A stretch of 64,000 nucleotides of DNA, from the NCBI GenBank assembly GCA_025350695.1, contig JANXXI010000092.1, positions 1 through 64,000 of the forward strand, given 5' to 3'. The position numbers and the translations under genes are program-made. The notes beneath the pieces were generated by a model. That model searched no databases. It was not told where the DNA came from and was given only the letters and a program-made list of their open reading frames with translations. Shown piece by piece: positions 35,823-45,064 of the stretch. Source of the DNA: Acidobacteriota bacterium. Its GTDB lineage: Bacteria > Acidobacteriota > Terriglobia > Bryobacterales > Bryobacteraceae. How positions within the stretch are numbered: position 1 is the stretch's first letter; every line of letters begins with the position of its first letter.

Positions 35823-36700
35823 GCCTCACGCGCCGCGCAATACTCGCCGCGCCGATGGCTTTGGCCGCCGGCAAACCTGCCGTGCGCCTCAGCATCGGAC
35901 TCTACGGCATGCAGTCACTGCCCGTCGATCTAGCTATCCAAGAGATTCGCAAAATCGGCTATGACGGCGCCGAACTTTGCTTGATGGCCGGGTGGCCCAG
36001 CGAGCCATCCGAACTTGACGCCGCCGCTCGAAAGCGAATCCGAGCCACCGGCTTCCCCATCCCGTCGATGATCGAAAACTTCAACACCCTGGTGAGTGAC
36101 ACAGTTCATCGAGCCACGCTCGAACGCATCCGAGCCGCCGCCAGCCTGGCCCACGATATCAGCCCAGAGGCCCCGCCAGTGCTGCAATCCGTCCTTGGCG
36201 GTAAACCACCCGAGTGGGATCAAGTGAAAGCCCGCATGGCGGAGCGCCTTGCCGATTGGGCTCGCGTCGCCGCCGAAAACAAAATATTGTTGACGGTAAA
36301 ATCACACGTAGGGTCCGCCCCGGACACGCCCGAAAAATTGATCTGGCTGCTCGACCAGGTTCATAACCCAGCGCTCAAGGGCATCTACGATTACGGCCAC
36401 TTTGAGTTAGTCAACATCAACTTGGAAAAATCCCTTGACTTGTTGCTGCTGCGCTCCGAATTCATCACCGTTAAAGACGGGGTCCGCGTCGACGGTGCTC
36501 CGCGATTCATGCTCCCCGGTGAAGGCACGATAGACTACCGCCGCTATGCCGCAAAGTTGAAAGCGATGCGCTGGAGTGGTTGGATGCTGGTTGAAGTTAG
36601 CCGCCAACTTCAAATGATCGCCGGCTTCGACCCGCTGGCAGCCGCGCGAAAATCCTATGCCCACTTAGCGCCTATCCTGCGGGACGCGGGTTTGCGGTAG
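35819..36700 (+). CDS. Exported sugar phosphate isomerase/epimerase-like TIM-barrel protein
   Basis: A 293-residue protein. The N terminus 'LTRRAILAAPMALAAG' resembles a Tat signal. The rest is an AP-endonuclease-2/xylose-isomerase-like barrel ('EIRKIGYDGAELCL', 'VKSHVGSAPDTPEKLIWLLDQV', 'GIYDYGHFELV', 'FITVKDG', 'LPGEGTIDYRRYAAKL', 'WMLVEVSR'). The His/Glu/Asp metal ligands of the family appear in the expected strands. It is translationally coupled to the DJ-1 gene, and its last 29 nt are antisense to the next gene's end. A role in sugar catabolism fits the neighbouring Ogl/ThuA genes but is inferred. Confidence 0.85.
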   Translation: MSLTRRAILAAPMALAAGKPAVRLSIGLYGMQSLPVDLAIQEIRKIGYDGAELCLMAGWPSEPSELDAAARKRIRATGFPIPSMIENFNTLVSDTVHRATLERIRAAASLAHDISPEAPPVLQSVLGGKPPEWDQVKARMAERLADWARVAAENKILLTVKSHVGSAPDTPEKLIWLLDQVHNPALKGIYDYGHFELVNINLEKSLDLLLLRSEFITVKDGVRVDGAPRFMLPGEGTIDYRRYAAKLKAMRWSGWMLVEVSRQLQMIAGFDPLAAARKSYAHLAPILRDAGLR

Positions 36701-37928
36701 GCTTCTTAACTGATAGCCGCCAGGCCAAAATAGAAGTAACCCCTGCAAGCACCACGAACAGACCTTCCATCGCCCCAGACTTGTCCAACTTAGCCGGTGG
36801 CAGAAAAGACTTCAAAAGCCCCATGCCAGTCGAAGTCCACGTAATCAGCAAGAACATCGACAATGGCGAAGAGGCCCGAAACACGAAGCCAGCCACCGCA
36901 AGCGTTGTCACCAAGACAACCACCCACATCACAGTTACCGAATAACTAGGCCTCGCCTTCACAAGGTCCAACGCGAAAGCGAAATACGTCACAGTTATTC
37001 CCAGGTGCCAACAGAACTCCTCCGAATACAACGCAATTACCAACAATATTGCTCCAATAATCGTATAACCCATTCGGGAAGGCAACTTCGGTTCAATCGG
37101 CAGGGTTACGCAGATCGCCAGAACGGCCAATGCCATCGATGTAATCAGCGCCACGTTCGATCCATCGGCAACCGTCGCATCAATCTGCTTCCGGTTCCTC
37201 CAGCCAGCCAAACCAAAGCCAAGCCCCAACAACAAGCCAAAGACCAGCTCCATAACCTTCCACCAGCCCAAAGGAAAATCTGCGGCATTGTTGCGGCCCC
37301 AAACCTGTACCGCCGCTCCCGAAGCAAATCCCACGCCGCCGCCTACTAATCCCCACAAGGCAAATCTCCAGGCAACCTGCGCCCCCGCCCGATAGGAAAG
37401 ATAGACAAGTAGGCACAGAGCCCCAACCAACAGCCCAAACCACAATTCCTCGCGCGGTTTGTTGATGCGGTCCGAAAAATAGATTAGTTTCGGCTGGTTC
37501 ACAACCTTCCAGCCTAAATAGGTCCCCGCCACCATCAACCCAAACGCCACGATAAAGTCGTTCCGCGTGAAACGATCACGTGAAAATCCCAGACCAAGAA
37601 TTGCTCCCCCAAGAAATCCCCAAACACCGCCTTTCAAGAAAAAGCCCAGGATCGCCCAATAGAAACTTTCTGGTTTTAGAGCAAGCCCCACCGTCTGTCC
37701 GTATGTCTCCTGCCCTCCGAAACCAACGCCCACCGCCGCCATGGCCGCAATGAAACCGGCGTCCCGCTGACGCCCCAACAATAGGCACAGCGCCAGACCC
37801 ACCAAGGCCCCAGGAATCATGGCGCCCAAAAAGCCCCCGCCAATATAGCCCCGCAGCATCCAACCCAACCCCATCGAAAGGGAAGGGAAGACGCACCATA
37901 CCCATAGTTTGTTGTGAAAGTCTGCCAT
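36672..37928 (-). CDS. Polytopic membrane protein of unknown function
   Basis: A 418-residue hydrophobic protein with about 11-12 predicted transmembrane segments, many Gly-rich ('GGVGFASGAAVQV', 'GLLLGLGFGLAGW', 'GGVWGFLGGAILGLGF'). No transporter or enzyme signature is recognised. Repeated glycine zippers suggest tight helix packing. The ATG at 37928 begins 'MADFHNKLWVWCVF'. It is the only gene reading into the isomerase gene, overlapping it tail to tail by 29 nt, and has a 576-bp gene-free region upstream. Confidence 0.75.
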   Translation of the reverse strand: MADFHNKLWVWCVFPSLSMGLGWMLRGYIGGGFLGAMIPGALVGLALCLLLGRQRDAGFIAAMAAVGVGFGGQETYGQTVGLALKPESFYWAILGFFLKGGVWGFLGGAILGLGFSRDRFTRNDFIVAFGLMVAGTYLGWKVVNQPKLIYFSDRINKPREELWFGLLVGALCLLVYLSYRAGAQVAWRFALWGLVGGGVGFASGAAVQVWGRNNAADFPLGWWKVMELVFGLLLGLGFGLAGWRNRKQIDATVADGSNVALITSMALAVLAICVTLPIEPKLPSRMGYTIIGAILLVIALYSEEFCWHLGITVTYFAFALDLVKARPSYSVTVMWVVVLVTTLAVAGFVFRASSPLSMFLLITWTSTGMGLLKSFLPPAKLDKSGAMEGLFVVLAGVTSILAWRLSVKKPTANPRPAG

Positions 37929-38504
37929 GATTTACCAAACCATTCTAGCTACACTTGTGAGCCGCAGCTTGGCGCAACTTCAATGTTCGTAACTAGGTCT
38001 GTTCAGCCTCAAGCAGTAGGTCCGACGCGCCGTCGGAGGGCGGCCCCAAGGACGCCCTGCTCAGGTTCTGGACTCACTTCCGAACTTCACCGCGCTCTGA
38101 ACCCTAGTGAATCGGAAGTAGAACGAACCCAAACCCTCGGATGAAATCACAACCAATTCCGGACCACTTTTCAATCACTTACAAGCAGATCACTTGACCC
38201 CACCTGCTACGCTTTAACTAGAGAGACAAAATTCTGCGCAGAATGCTCTTTTTGAAGACCTCCTTGAATAAGGGAGGCAGCTCTTGGATCGATTCAGGAA
38301 GCTAAAAAACAATTGTATCGGCAGGTTGGTTGTGTGGAAAACTTGTGTTGCTTCTTTGGTTGGTGACCGTGGAAGCAAGCCTGTAAATCGGGTAAAGTTG
38401 CCTGGGCGGCAGCTGATCAAGTGAAATGCAGCCACTCGCCGATCATGATTTTGAAGAACGAACGGGCTTGAGGCACAGCTGTATTTAAAATCAATGAGGA
38501 TCAC
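37929..38504. other. Gene-free region with repeats
   Basis: Contains the REP-like element at 38013-38065, a 16-mer GACCCCACCTGCTACG at 38196-38211 that recurs upstream of cysS, a perfect 14-bp palindrome ATTCTGCGCAGAAT at 38231-38244, and a CCTCC/GGAGG hairpin at about 38260-38278. The last 290 bp have broken frames that faintly recall an IS3-type orfA, too weak to call. The GAGGA Shine-Dalgarno of the next gene is at 38496-38500. Confidence 0.55.
38013..38065 (+). repeat. REP-like double-hairpin element, copy 1
   Basis: GTAG (38016-38019) is followed by hairpin 1 TCCGACG-CGC-CGTCGGA (38021-38037), then hairpin 2 GGGCGGCCCCAAGGACGCCC and a TGCTCAGG tail. The GTAG 5' tetranucleotide before a GC-rich stem is the mark of REP sequences moved by RAYT (TnpA_REP) transposases. 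Confidence 0.65.
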
Positions 38505-39377
38505 TTGGACATCTTAATTTTAGGTTGCGGTTTCACGGGGATTCGTGTCGCCCAACGATTCATTTCTAAAGGCGCCCAAGTCACCGTCACCACGCGTGAC
38601 CCCGAACGTCTCTCAAGCCTTCGAGCCCGCGTCATCACACTGAGCGAAGTCCCGGGCCACATAAGAAAAGGGATGCTCGTCCTCCACTCCATCCCACCGG
38701 AAGGCTCCGCGCAAATTCCCGCGCTACTCCAAAATGCCCCAGCACGCGTCGTCTACTTATCAACCACGGCAGTCTACGGCGCCACCCATCTGGTTGACGA
38801 AAATACCCCAGTCGATAAACAAGACGAGCGCGCCAACCCACGCCTCATCGACGAATCGCGCGTCGCAAATGGTCCCTGGTCATCACTGATCCTGCGCCCC
38901 GCCGGAATCTACGGCCCCGGTCGCGGCGCCCACGAATCCGTCCGCGGAGGCACGTACGTCGCGGGAGACAACTACGTCAGCCGCATACACGTCGACGATC
39001 TGGCGACTCACGTCGAAGCCGCCCTTCTATCTAACATTGTCGGAGCCTACCCGGTGGCGGACGAGTTTCCCGTAACCACCCGCGAAGTCGCCGAGTTCTG
39101 CAAGGCACTCCTGGCAATTACCGAATCACGCGAAATCCCGTCTGCAGTAGGGCGGACGCCCTCGTCCGCGGAGGACCCCCTGGTCCGAAAGCGCTCGGCT
39201 CTGCCCAGCCAGTCCTCTATATTGAGTAAAGTTCAAAACGAACCCAATCGCCCCCCCCGCCCCGTCAGCAATCGTAAAGTCGACGGCTCAGCAATTCGCC
39301 GTGCGTTGGGAATTACCTTGGCCTACCCCTCCTACCGCACCGGAATTCCTGCCGCCCTTGCCGAACACAATTTGTGA
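38505..39377 (+). CDS. NAD-dependent SDR/epimerase-like protein with in-frame repeat insertion
   Basis: A 290-residue atypical extended SDR (YeeZ-like). It has a dinucleotide motif 'ILGCGFTGIRVAQRF', 'VVYLSTTAVYG', 'LRPAGIYGPGRGAHESV' and 'RIHVDDLATHVEAAL'. The catalytic Tyr lies in TAVYG; the usual YxxxK is altered. Start is TTG at 38505 with GAGGA 5 nt upstream. Near residues 214-250 the reading frame crosses a REP-like element without a stop, giving the foreign stretch 'SAVGRTPSSAEDPLV' before the normal C-terminal 'VDGSAIRRALGITLAYPSYRTGI' resumes. The insert sits on the surface-loop side, so the protein may still function. Substrate unknown. Confidence 0.8.
   Translation: MDILILGCGFTGIRVAQRFISKGAQVTVTTRDPERLSSLRARVITLSEVPGHIRKGMLVLHSIPPEGSAQIPALLQNAPARVVYLSTTAVYGATHLVDENTPVDKQDERANPRLIDESRVANGPWSSLILRPAGIYGPGRGAHESVRGGTYVAGDNYVSRIHVDDLATHVEAALLSNIVGAYPVADEFPVTTREVAEFCKALLAITESREIPSAVGRTPSSAEDPLVRKRSALPSQSSILSKVQNEPNRPPRPVSNRKVDGSAIRRALGITLAYPSYRTGIPAALAEHNL
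39144..39186 (+). repeat. REP-like double-hairpin element, copy 2, inside a coding region
   Basis: GTAG (39147-39150), hairpin 1 GCGGACG-CCCT-CGTCCGC (39152-39169), then hairpin 2 GGACC-CCCT-GGTCC (39173-39186). It has the same order as copy 1 with different stem sequence. It lies within the SDR gene and reads through in frame. Confidence 0.65.
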
Positions 39378-39387
39378 TTCAATATAA

Positions 39388-41568
39388 ATGACGCAATCAG
39401 CAATGTTCAAACTACTATCCACAAGTCTCATAATCTCGTTAACTCTCACCTTGAGCGCTGCTGAAACTACCGCGCCGAAGCCCAAGCCCAAATTGTGGTC
39501 GCTCCAGCCATTAACGCGTCCCACCGTTCCGCAAGGTCTCACAAAATCAGACAACCCAATTGACGCGTTCCTAGCCGCCAAACACAAGGAGAACGGCGTC
39601 ACCCCCGTCGGCCCTGCGGACAAACTAACGCTCCTTCGGCGCCTCTCGTTCGATCTCGTAGGTCTACCCCCCACGCCCGCCGAACAGGACGCCTTCCTCG
39701 CCGACAATTCGCCCGATGCTTACGAAAAGCTGATTGACCGTCTCTTAGCGAACGAACAGCACGGCGTACGTTGGGCTCGTCATTGGCTCGACGTCCTGCG
39801 TTATGCCGATCTCGACGGCCTCGATGGTTCCGTCATGCCTGCCGCTCCAGGCATCCACAACTGGCGCGACTGGATGATCTCCGCGCTGAATCAAGACCTG
39901 TCTTTCGACAAATTCGTCCGCGCCCAACTCCTCGGCAATCGCAACAGCGGTCGTGTCCTTACCTCAACCGGTGGCCGCCGTTCTCGCGGGGCCGCGAATC
40001 CACAGGATCAATTCGCCCTCGGCTTCCTCGCCCGTGGCGCAATCACCAACAGTAATAAGGATCAGAACCTGGCGTTCGCCGCCGTCGAAACCATCTCCAC
40101 CGCCTTCATGGGCATGACCGTCGCCTGCGCGCAGTGTCATGATCACCGCTTCGATCCCATCACGCAGGCCGACTATTACGGCATGAAGTCGCTATTCGAT
40201 CCGCTCGTTCTGCGCACCGTCCCGCTCGCATCCGCCGCCGACATCCAAGCCAATGGCGATGCCATGGAAGCCTATCGTTCCAAATCCGAACCGCTCGACG
40301 ACGCCATTGAAAAGCTCACCGCTCCGTTCCACAAAAAGCTGTTCGATGAACGAGTTTCACTCCTACCCCCTGACGTCCAAGCCATCGTCAACAAGCCCGA
40401 GAACAAACGAACAGTAGCCGAACAAAAAATCTTCGATGACTACTATCCCGTTCTCCGAATCGACGACGGGAAAATGAAAGAGATCATGCCCAAGGATGTG
40501 ATCGCCGAATTCGACGCGCTCAACAAAAAACGGCGCGCCTTGAAACGGCCCCTATCCCTGCCGGTGAATGTCGTCGTTGAAGAAGATCGCCTCAAACTCA
40601 ATGAGCCTTCTTACATTCTTACTTCCGGCGATCCCATGCGCCCCGAAAAAGATAAGCCAGTAAAACCAAGCTTCCCCTTCAAGCCAGAGGACGTGGACTT
40701 CCGCGACGGTCGCCGTGAAGGCTTTGTCGATTGGCTAACCGCAAAAGAAAATACTCTATTCGCCCGCGTCGCCATCAATCGTATTTGGGGTTGGCATTTC
40801 GGCGAGGCCATTCACAAGTCCACTAGCGATTTCGGAATGCTCGGCGGCCGTCCCAGCAATCAGCCGCTGCTCGATTACTTGGCTTCCGAGTTCGTGGCGC
40901 ACGGCTACAGCATGAAATGGCTGCATCGGCTCATTCTCACATCCGACGCCTACAAGATGTCTTCCGCATCCGCGGACAAATCGGCCAACTATGACGCCGA
41001 TCCCAACAACACGTACCTCTGGCATTTCCGTTTGAAGCGGCTGGAAGCCGAGCCTCTATGGGACTCCATCTTATCCAGCGCCGGCAATCTCGACCTCACT
41101 GTCGGTGGCCGATCGTTTCAAGCCGTCACGCCCGATAGCAAGCAGAGCATTTTTCTGCCCGCCGACGGAACCTTCGAGTCACGCAAGAATCGTCGTGGTA
41201 TCTACATGGCTCGCGGCTATATTCCATCCACTGAGGTGATGTCCAACTTCCTGCAAACTTTCGATGTCGATGACGGGCGAACCCCATGCCCCATGCGCGC
41301 GCAAACCATCACCGCGCCACAAGCCCTTTATACAATGAACGGAGAACTGGTGGAACGGGCCTCAATTGCGCTTTCCGAAAAGCTCGCCAAAGAAAGTGGC
41401 GATGACGTTAAAACCGCCGTCGACTTGGCGTATCGCAAGGCCCTCGGTCGCAAGCCCACCGCCGGAGAGCTAGACCGCACGCTCACCTACCTTGGCAAAG
41501 ACCAAGCCAACCTGAAAGGCCTTGGCTGGTTGCTTTATAACCTCGATGAATTCCTGTTTGTGAAATGA
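39388..41568 (+). CDS. Exported DUF1549/DUF1553 protein
   Basis: A 726-residue exported protein with a signal peptide (about 1-25), an N-terminal DUF1549 domain ('LLRRLSFDLVGLPPTPAEQDAFL', 'WARHWLDVLRYAD', 'VACAQCHDHRFDPITQADYY') and a C-terminal DUF1553 domain ('RVAINRIWGWHFGEAI', 'FGMLGGRPSNQPLLDYLASEF', 'LILTSDAYKMSSA'). CAQCH is a CxxCH haem c motif, so covalent haem is possible. Such proteins abound in Planctomycetes, Verrucomicrobia and Acidobacteria next to DUF1501 and are thought to act in polysaccharide or sulfated-glycan use, without proof. The stop overlaps the DUF1501 start by 4 nt. Confidence 0.9.
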   Translation: MTQSAMFKLLSTSLIISLTLTLSAAETTAPKPKPKLWSLQPLTRPTVPQGLTKSDNPIDAFLAAKHKENGVTPVGPADKLTLLRRLSFDLVGLPPTPAEQDAFLADNSPDAYEKLIDRLLANEQHGVRWARHWLDVLRYADLDGLDGSVMPAAPGIHNWRDWMISALNQDLSFDKFVRAQLLGNRNSGRVLTSTGGRRSRGAANPQDQFALGFLARGAITNSNKDQNLAFAAVETISTAFMGMTVACAQCHDHRFDPITQADYYGMKSLFDPLVLRTVPLASAADIQANGDAMEAYRSKSEPLDDAIEKLTAPFHKKLFDERVSLLPPDVQAIVNKPENKRTVAEQKIFDDYYPVLRIDDGKMKEIMPKDVIAEFDALNKKRRALKRPLSLPVNVVVEEDRLKLNEPSYILTSGDPMRPEKDKPVKPSFPFKPEDVDFRDGRREGFVDWLTAKENTLFARVAINRIWGWHFGEAIHKSTSDFGMLGGRPSNQPLLDYLASEFVAHGYSMKWLHRLILTSDAYKMSSASADKSANYDADPNNTYLWHFRLKRLEAEPLWDSILSSAGNLDLTVGGRSFQAVTPDSKQSIFLPADGTFESRKNRRGIYMARGYIPSTEVMSNFLQTFDVDDGRTPCPMRAQTITAPQALYTMNGELVERASIALSEKLAKESGDDVKTAVDLAYRKALGRKPTAGELDRTLTYLGKDQANLKGLGWLLYNLDEFLFVK

Positions 41569-42962
41569 CTATGGGAACTCCAAACAAGATCTACCCCTGT
41601 GGTCGTATCAACCGCCGGCAAATGATGTTCGGCATGGCCAACGGCTTTCTAGGCTCCGCTGTCGGGGGACTATGGGCAGCTGATGGCCGCATACCCGGAG
41701 CCTTACTCGCTGGAACGCCTCGCGCAAAGTCCGTTATCTACTTGTTCCTGTGCGGCGGTATGAGCCACATCGACACCTTCGATCCCAAGGACAACAAGCA
41801 CGCCGGAAAGTTGATGGACGCCATCGGATTCGGAGACAACAACGCACCCATGAAGCGTCCCGTTATTCCGATTCTACGGACGTTCAAAAACTACGGCAAA
41901 TCCGGTATTCCCGTTTCCGATTGGTTCCCCAACATCGGCGGAGTAATTGATGATTTCGCAGTTGTCCGTTCCATGTACTGTCACCAAACCAACCATTTTC
42001 CCGCGGTGATTGAGCATGCCACCGGTAAGCCGTTGCGCCAATTTGAACACCCCTGCCTCGGCAGTTGGGCCACTTATGCGCTGGGCTCGGCGAATAAAAA
42101 TCTTCCGGCGTATATCAACATTGGCCGCCCATCGTCACCCGTGCAACTCACCGGAGGCTACTTGGGCTCGGCCTATTCCGCCACTCCATTTCAAGCAGGC
42201 TCGACGCCCATTCCCGACCTGATGCCCCAAAAAGACTCCGATGCGAAAGAGCGCGACCGCCGCATGGAGACGCTGCACGAACTCAACAAGCAATTCCGCG
42301 ATGAGTACGCCGCCGAAGCCGCGATTACCGGTCGATTGAAAGCCTACGAACTGGCCGCCAACATGATGATGACCGCGCCTGCTGTGGTCGATTTCGCCAA
42401 CGAACCCCAGCATGTAAAGGACATGTACGGCATCGGCGAAAAGCCCACTGACGATTTCGGCAAGCAGTTGCTGCTCGCCCGCCGCTTGTCTGAAAACGGC
42501 GTCCGCTTCATCCAAATCTGCCACGCCGGCGGAGGCAATGGATCGTGGGATGCCCATGGTGATATGAAAGCCCATGAGCCATTGTGCCGCGCCATCGACA
42601 AACCCATCGCCGGATTGATCGCCGATCTGAAACAGCGGGGCATGCTCGAAAGCACGCTAGTAGTTCTAACGAGCGAATTCGGCCGCACACCCTGGTCTCA
42701 AAACACTACCGGCCGCGACCACAACGGAAAAGGCTTCACAACACTACTGGCCGGTGGCGGCGTCAAAGGAGGAATCATTGAAGGTTCCACCGATGAGGTC
42801 GGCTACAAAGCTCTGGAGAGTCCTCATTACATCAGCGACCTGCAGGCGACGATCCTACAGCAGATGGGCCTTAACCACAAAAAGATGGATTTCCCTTACA
42901 ACGGCCGCACCTTCCACCTAATAGAGGAAGGAACGGGTCCAATTCAAAACATACTGGCCTAG
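41565..42962 (+). CDS. DUF1501 (sulfatase-like) protein with Tat signal
   Basis: A 465-residue protein starting with a Tat-type signal ('INRRQMMFGMANGFLGSAVGG'). The DUF1501 domain has an alkaline-phosphatase/sulfatase-like fold ('SVIYLFLCGGMSHIDTFDPK', 'ENGVRFIQICHAGGGNGSWDAHGD', 'STLVVLTSEFGRTPWSQN', 'GRDHNGKGF'). It pairs with the DUF1549/DUF1553 gene (ATGA overlap), the usual partner arrangement. Secretion through Tat implies folding or cofactor insertion before export. The exact hydrolase activity is unknown. Confidence 0.9.
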   Translation: MTMGTPNKIYPCGRINRRQMMFGMANGFLGSAVGGLWAADGRIPGALLAGTPRAKSVIYLFLCGGMSHIDTFDPKDNKHAGKLMDAIGFGDNNAPMKRPVIPILRTFKNYGKSGIPVSDWFPNIGGVIDDFAVVRSMYCHQTNHFPAVIEHATGKPLRQFEHPCLGSWATYALGSANKNLPAYINIGRPSSPVQLTGGYLGSAYSATPFQAGSTPIPDLMPQKDSDAKERDRRMETLHELNKQFRDEYAAEAAITGRLKAYELAANMMMTAPAVVDFANEPQHVKDMYGIGEKPTDDFGKQLLLARRLSENGVRFIQICHAGGGNGSWDAHGDMKAHEPLCRAIDKPIAGLIADLKQRGMLESTLVVLTSEFGRTPWSQNTTGRDHNGKGFTTLLAGGGVKGGIIEGSTDEVGYKALESPHYISDLQATILQQMGLNHKKMDFPYNGRTFHLIEEGTGPIQNILA

Positions 42963-42991
42963 TGTACGCCGATTCGGATACTATAACTGCA

Positions 42992-45028
42992 ATGAGCGAA
43001 CAGAAATACAAGCCGTTTGTCCCTCAGGACATGAAAATGACCGAGTTCAGCAAGAAGGCGCTGTTCATCGGCTTGATTCTAAGCGTTGTGCTGGGAGCAG
43101 CCAATGCCTACCTGGGTCTGCACGCCGGAATCACCATCGCGGCAACTTATCCCGCCGCCGTCATTGGCATGGCGCTGCTTCGCCCTTTCAAAGGGACAAT
43201 TCTTGAAGAGAACATTTGCCGCACAGCTGGCTCAATTGGCGAATCCATCGCCGCAGGTGCTATTTTCACACTTCCGGCTTTCGTCATTTCCCATAGCTGG
43301 GCCGTGTTCGATTTCCAAACTGCTTATTGGAAATCCACCGCCATGATGCTAACGGGCGGCGTCCTCGGCGTTCTGTTCGTTAGCCTGGTCCGCCGTGTCA
43401 TGGTGGAAGATCCCGAACTGCCTTTTCCTGAATCCGTTGCCGCCGCTGAAATTCACAAAGCCGGACGGGATGCCAGTGGCGCCGCAAAAGTTCTGTTTCA
43501 GAATATGGTCGTCGGCTCAGTTGTCTATCTTCTTGGAGCCTTCAAACTCTTCGCCCCCGATCGCGACTTTCTAATCAGAATCGGCGAACTCGGGAGATCT
43601 GCAGTTAAGCTTGGCCCGATAGGAACGAAACAAATCGTCGGAGTGGGCGGCGTCACAATGTCTGCCGCGCCAACAGTTAGTCCCGCCTACATCGGTGTTG
43701 GCTACATCATCGGCATCCGTCTGGCGGCCCTCCAGTTCTCAGGAGGCGTCCTGGCCTGGGGTCTAATGATTCCCGCGCTAATCTACTTCCTTGGACCGCA
43801 GCTCGCAAACTTCCTGCCCCCCGGTTCCGCCGACCAAGGCTGGGAAGGCTTGGCCAATGCAGTGTGGCGCTACATTGTCCGGCCGATTGCTGTGGGCGGC
43901 ATGATGGTGGGCGCTGCTTTCACCTTATTCAAGATGCGCAAGAATCTGACTATCGGCATATCCAAGGCTTTTTCCGATCTGAGTGGCGCCGCCCCCAAGT
44001 TAGAAACTCTGAGCCGTACCGAACAGTACATGAGCTCAAAAACAGTTCTTGGTTTGATCGGAGTTACCTTCATCGCCATGTGTGCTCTCTACGTATATAT
44101 GAGTGGCAACTTCCTTGTCGGCATAGTTGCGGCTGTGGTTATGTTGATTGCCGGCTTCTTCTTTTCCACGATCTCCGGCAGCTTGGTTGGCATGATTGGT
44201 TCCTCCAACAATCCCATCAGCGGCCTAACAATTTCCACCTTGATTCTTGCGGCGATCTTGATGGTCTCAATGGGCGCCGTCGGTCCGCAAGGGGTTGTGG
44301 CCGTGCTTGGCGTTGCTTCAGTGGTCTGCGTTTCCGCTGCTGTTGCCGGTGAACTCTTACAAGATTTCAAAGTTGGTTACATTCTTGGCGGCACGCCGCG
44401 AACGATTCAAATTGTCGAACTGATTTCTGTAGTCGTTTCCAGCTTGGTCATGTTCTTCCCGGTGATGTTGCTGCATCAAGCCAACATTAAATTGGGAGGC
44501 ATTGGATTTGGAGACAAAGCACTACCCGCGCCACAAGCGGGCTTAATGGCCTTACTCGCCCAAGGCATCGTGGGCGGCGATATGCCTTGGCCACTCGTGG
44601 GCATGGGCATCTGCATGGGGCTTGCCATGATCATGATGCAAGTCAAAAGCCCGATGCTTGTGAGCGTTGGCATGTACCTGCCTTTCGCCACCACATTCGC
44701 CATTTTCGTTGGCGGCATTATTCGCTCGGTAACTGACTACTTTGTGGAACGCGCTAAATATAACGAAGGTCAAAGTGCGCGGGTTGGCAATGCTGGAATT
44801 CTTGTCGCTTCCGGCTTCATTGCCGGCGAAGGCTTGATGGGCCTGGTTGTCGCCGCCATCGCTCTCTTTGAGTGGAAGATGCCTGATTTAGCTGTCTTCA
44901 AGAATCTCGACCATGCTTACCTGTTAGGTTTAGCCTTCATGGCATTGCTTGCATTCATCCTTGTCCGGGTACCTCTAAGCGCCGCGGGAAGGCCAGAAGA
45001 TCCGGCTCCGCCATCGGCAATGATGTAG
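42992..45028 (+). CDS. OPT-family oligopeptide transporter
   Basis: A 678-residue inner-membrane protein with about 15 transmembrane segments and OPT-family signatures ('LGLHAGITIAATYPAAVIGM', 'EENICRTAGSIGESIAAGAIFTLPAF', 'GSSNNPISGLTIS', 'DFKVGYILGGTPRTIQ'). OPT proteins import small peptides, glutathione or metal-siderophore complexes by proton symport; the substrate is unknown. ATG 42992 is chosen over an in-frame upstream start at 42962; a TATAAC box lies 5 nt before it and no Shine-Dalgarno is present. It follows the DUF1501 gene by 29 nt. Confidence 0.92.
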   Translation: MSEQKYKPFVPQDMKMTEFSKKALFIGLILSVVLGAANAYLGLHAGITIAATYPAAVIGMALLRPFKGTILEENICRTAGSIGESIAAGAIFTLPAFVISHSWAVFDFQTAYWKSTAMMLTGGVLGVLFVSLVRRVMVEDPELPFPESVAAAEIHKAGRDASGAAKVLFQNMVVGSVVYLLGAFKLFAPDRDFLIRIGELGRSAVKLGPIGTKQIVGVGGVTMSAAPTVSPAYIGVGYIIGIRLAALQFSGGVLAWGLMIPALIYFLGPQLANFLPPGSADQGWEGLANAVWRYIVRPIAVGGMMVGAAFTLFKMRKNLTIGISKAFSDLSGAAPKLETLSRTEQYMSSKTVLGLIGVTFIAMCALYVYMSGNFLVGIVAAVVMLIAGFFFSTISGSLVGMIGSSNNPISGLTISTLILAAILMVSMGAVGPQGVVAVLGVASVVCVSAAVAGELLQDFKVGYILGGTPRTIQIVELISVVVSSLVMFFPVMLLHQANIKLGGIGFGDKALPAPQAGLMALLAQGIVGGDMPWPLVGMGICMGLAMIMMQVKSPMLVSVGMYLPFATTFAIFVGGIIRSVTDYFVERAKYNEGQSARVGNAGILVASGFIAGEGLMGLVVAAIALFEWKMPDLAVFKNLDHAYLLGLAFMALLAFILVRVPLSAAGRPEDPAPPSAMM

Positions 45029-45064
45029 CCAACACTGACCATTGACTATTGCTACCATGGATAT

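Noticed and set aside
38213-38500. Possible IS3-type orfA remnant before the SDR gene
   Set aside because: Short broken pieces only faintly recall transposase helices, in more than one frame with stops. No inverted repeats or target duplications are visible.
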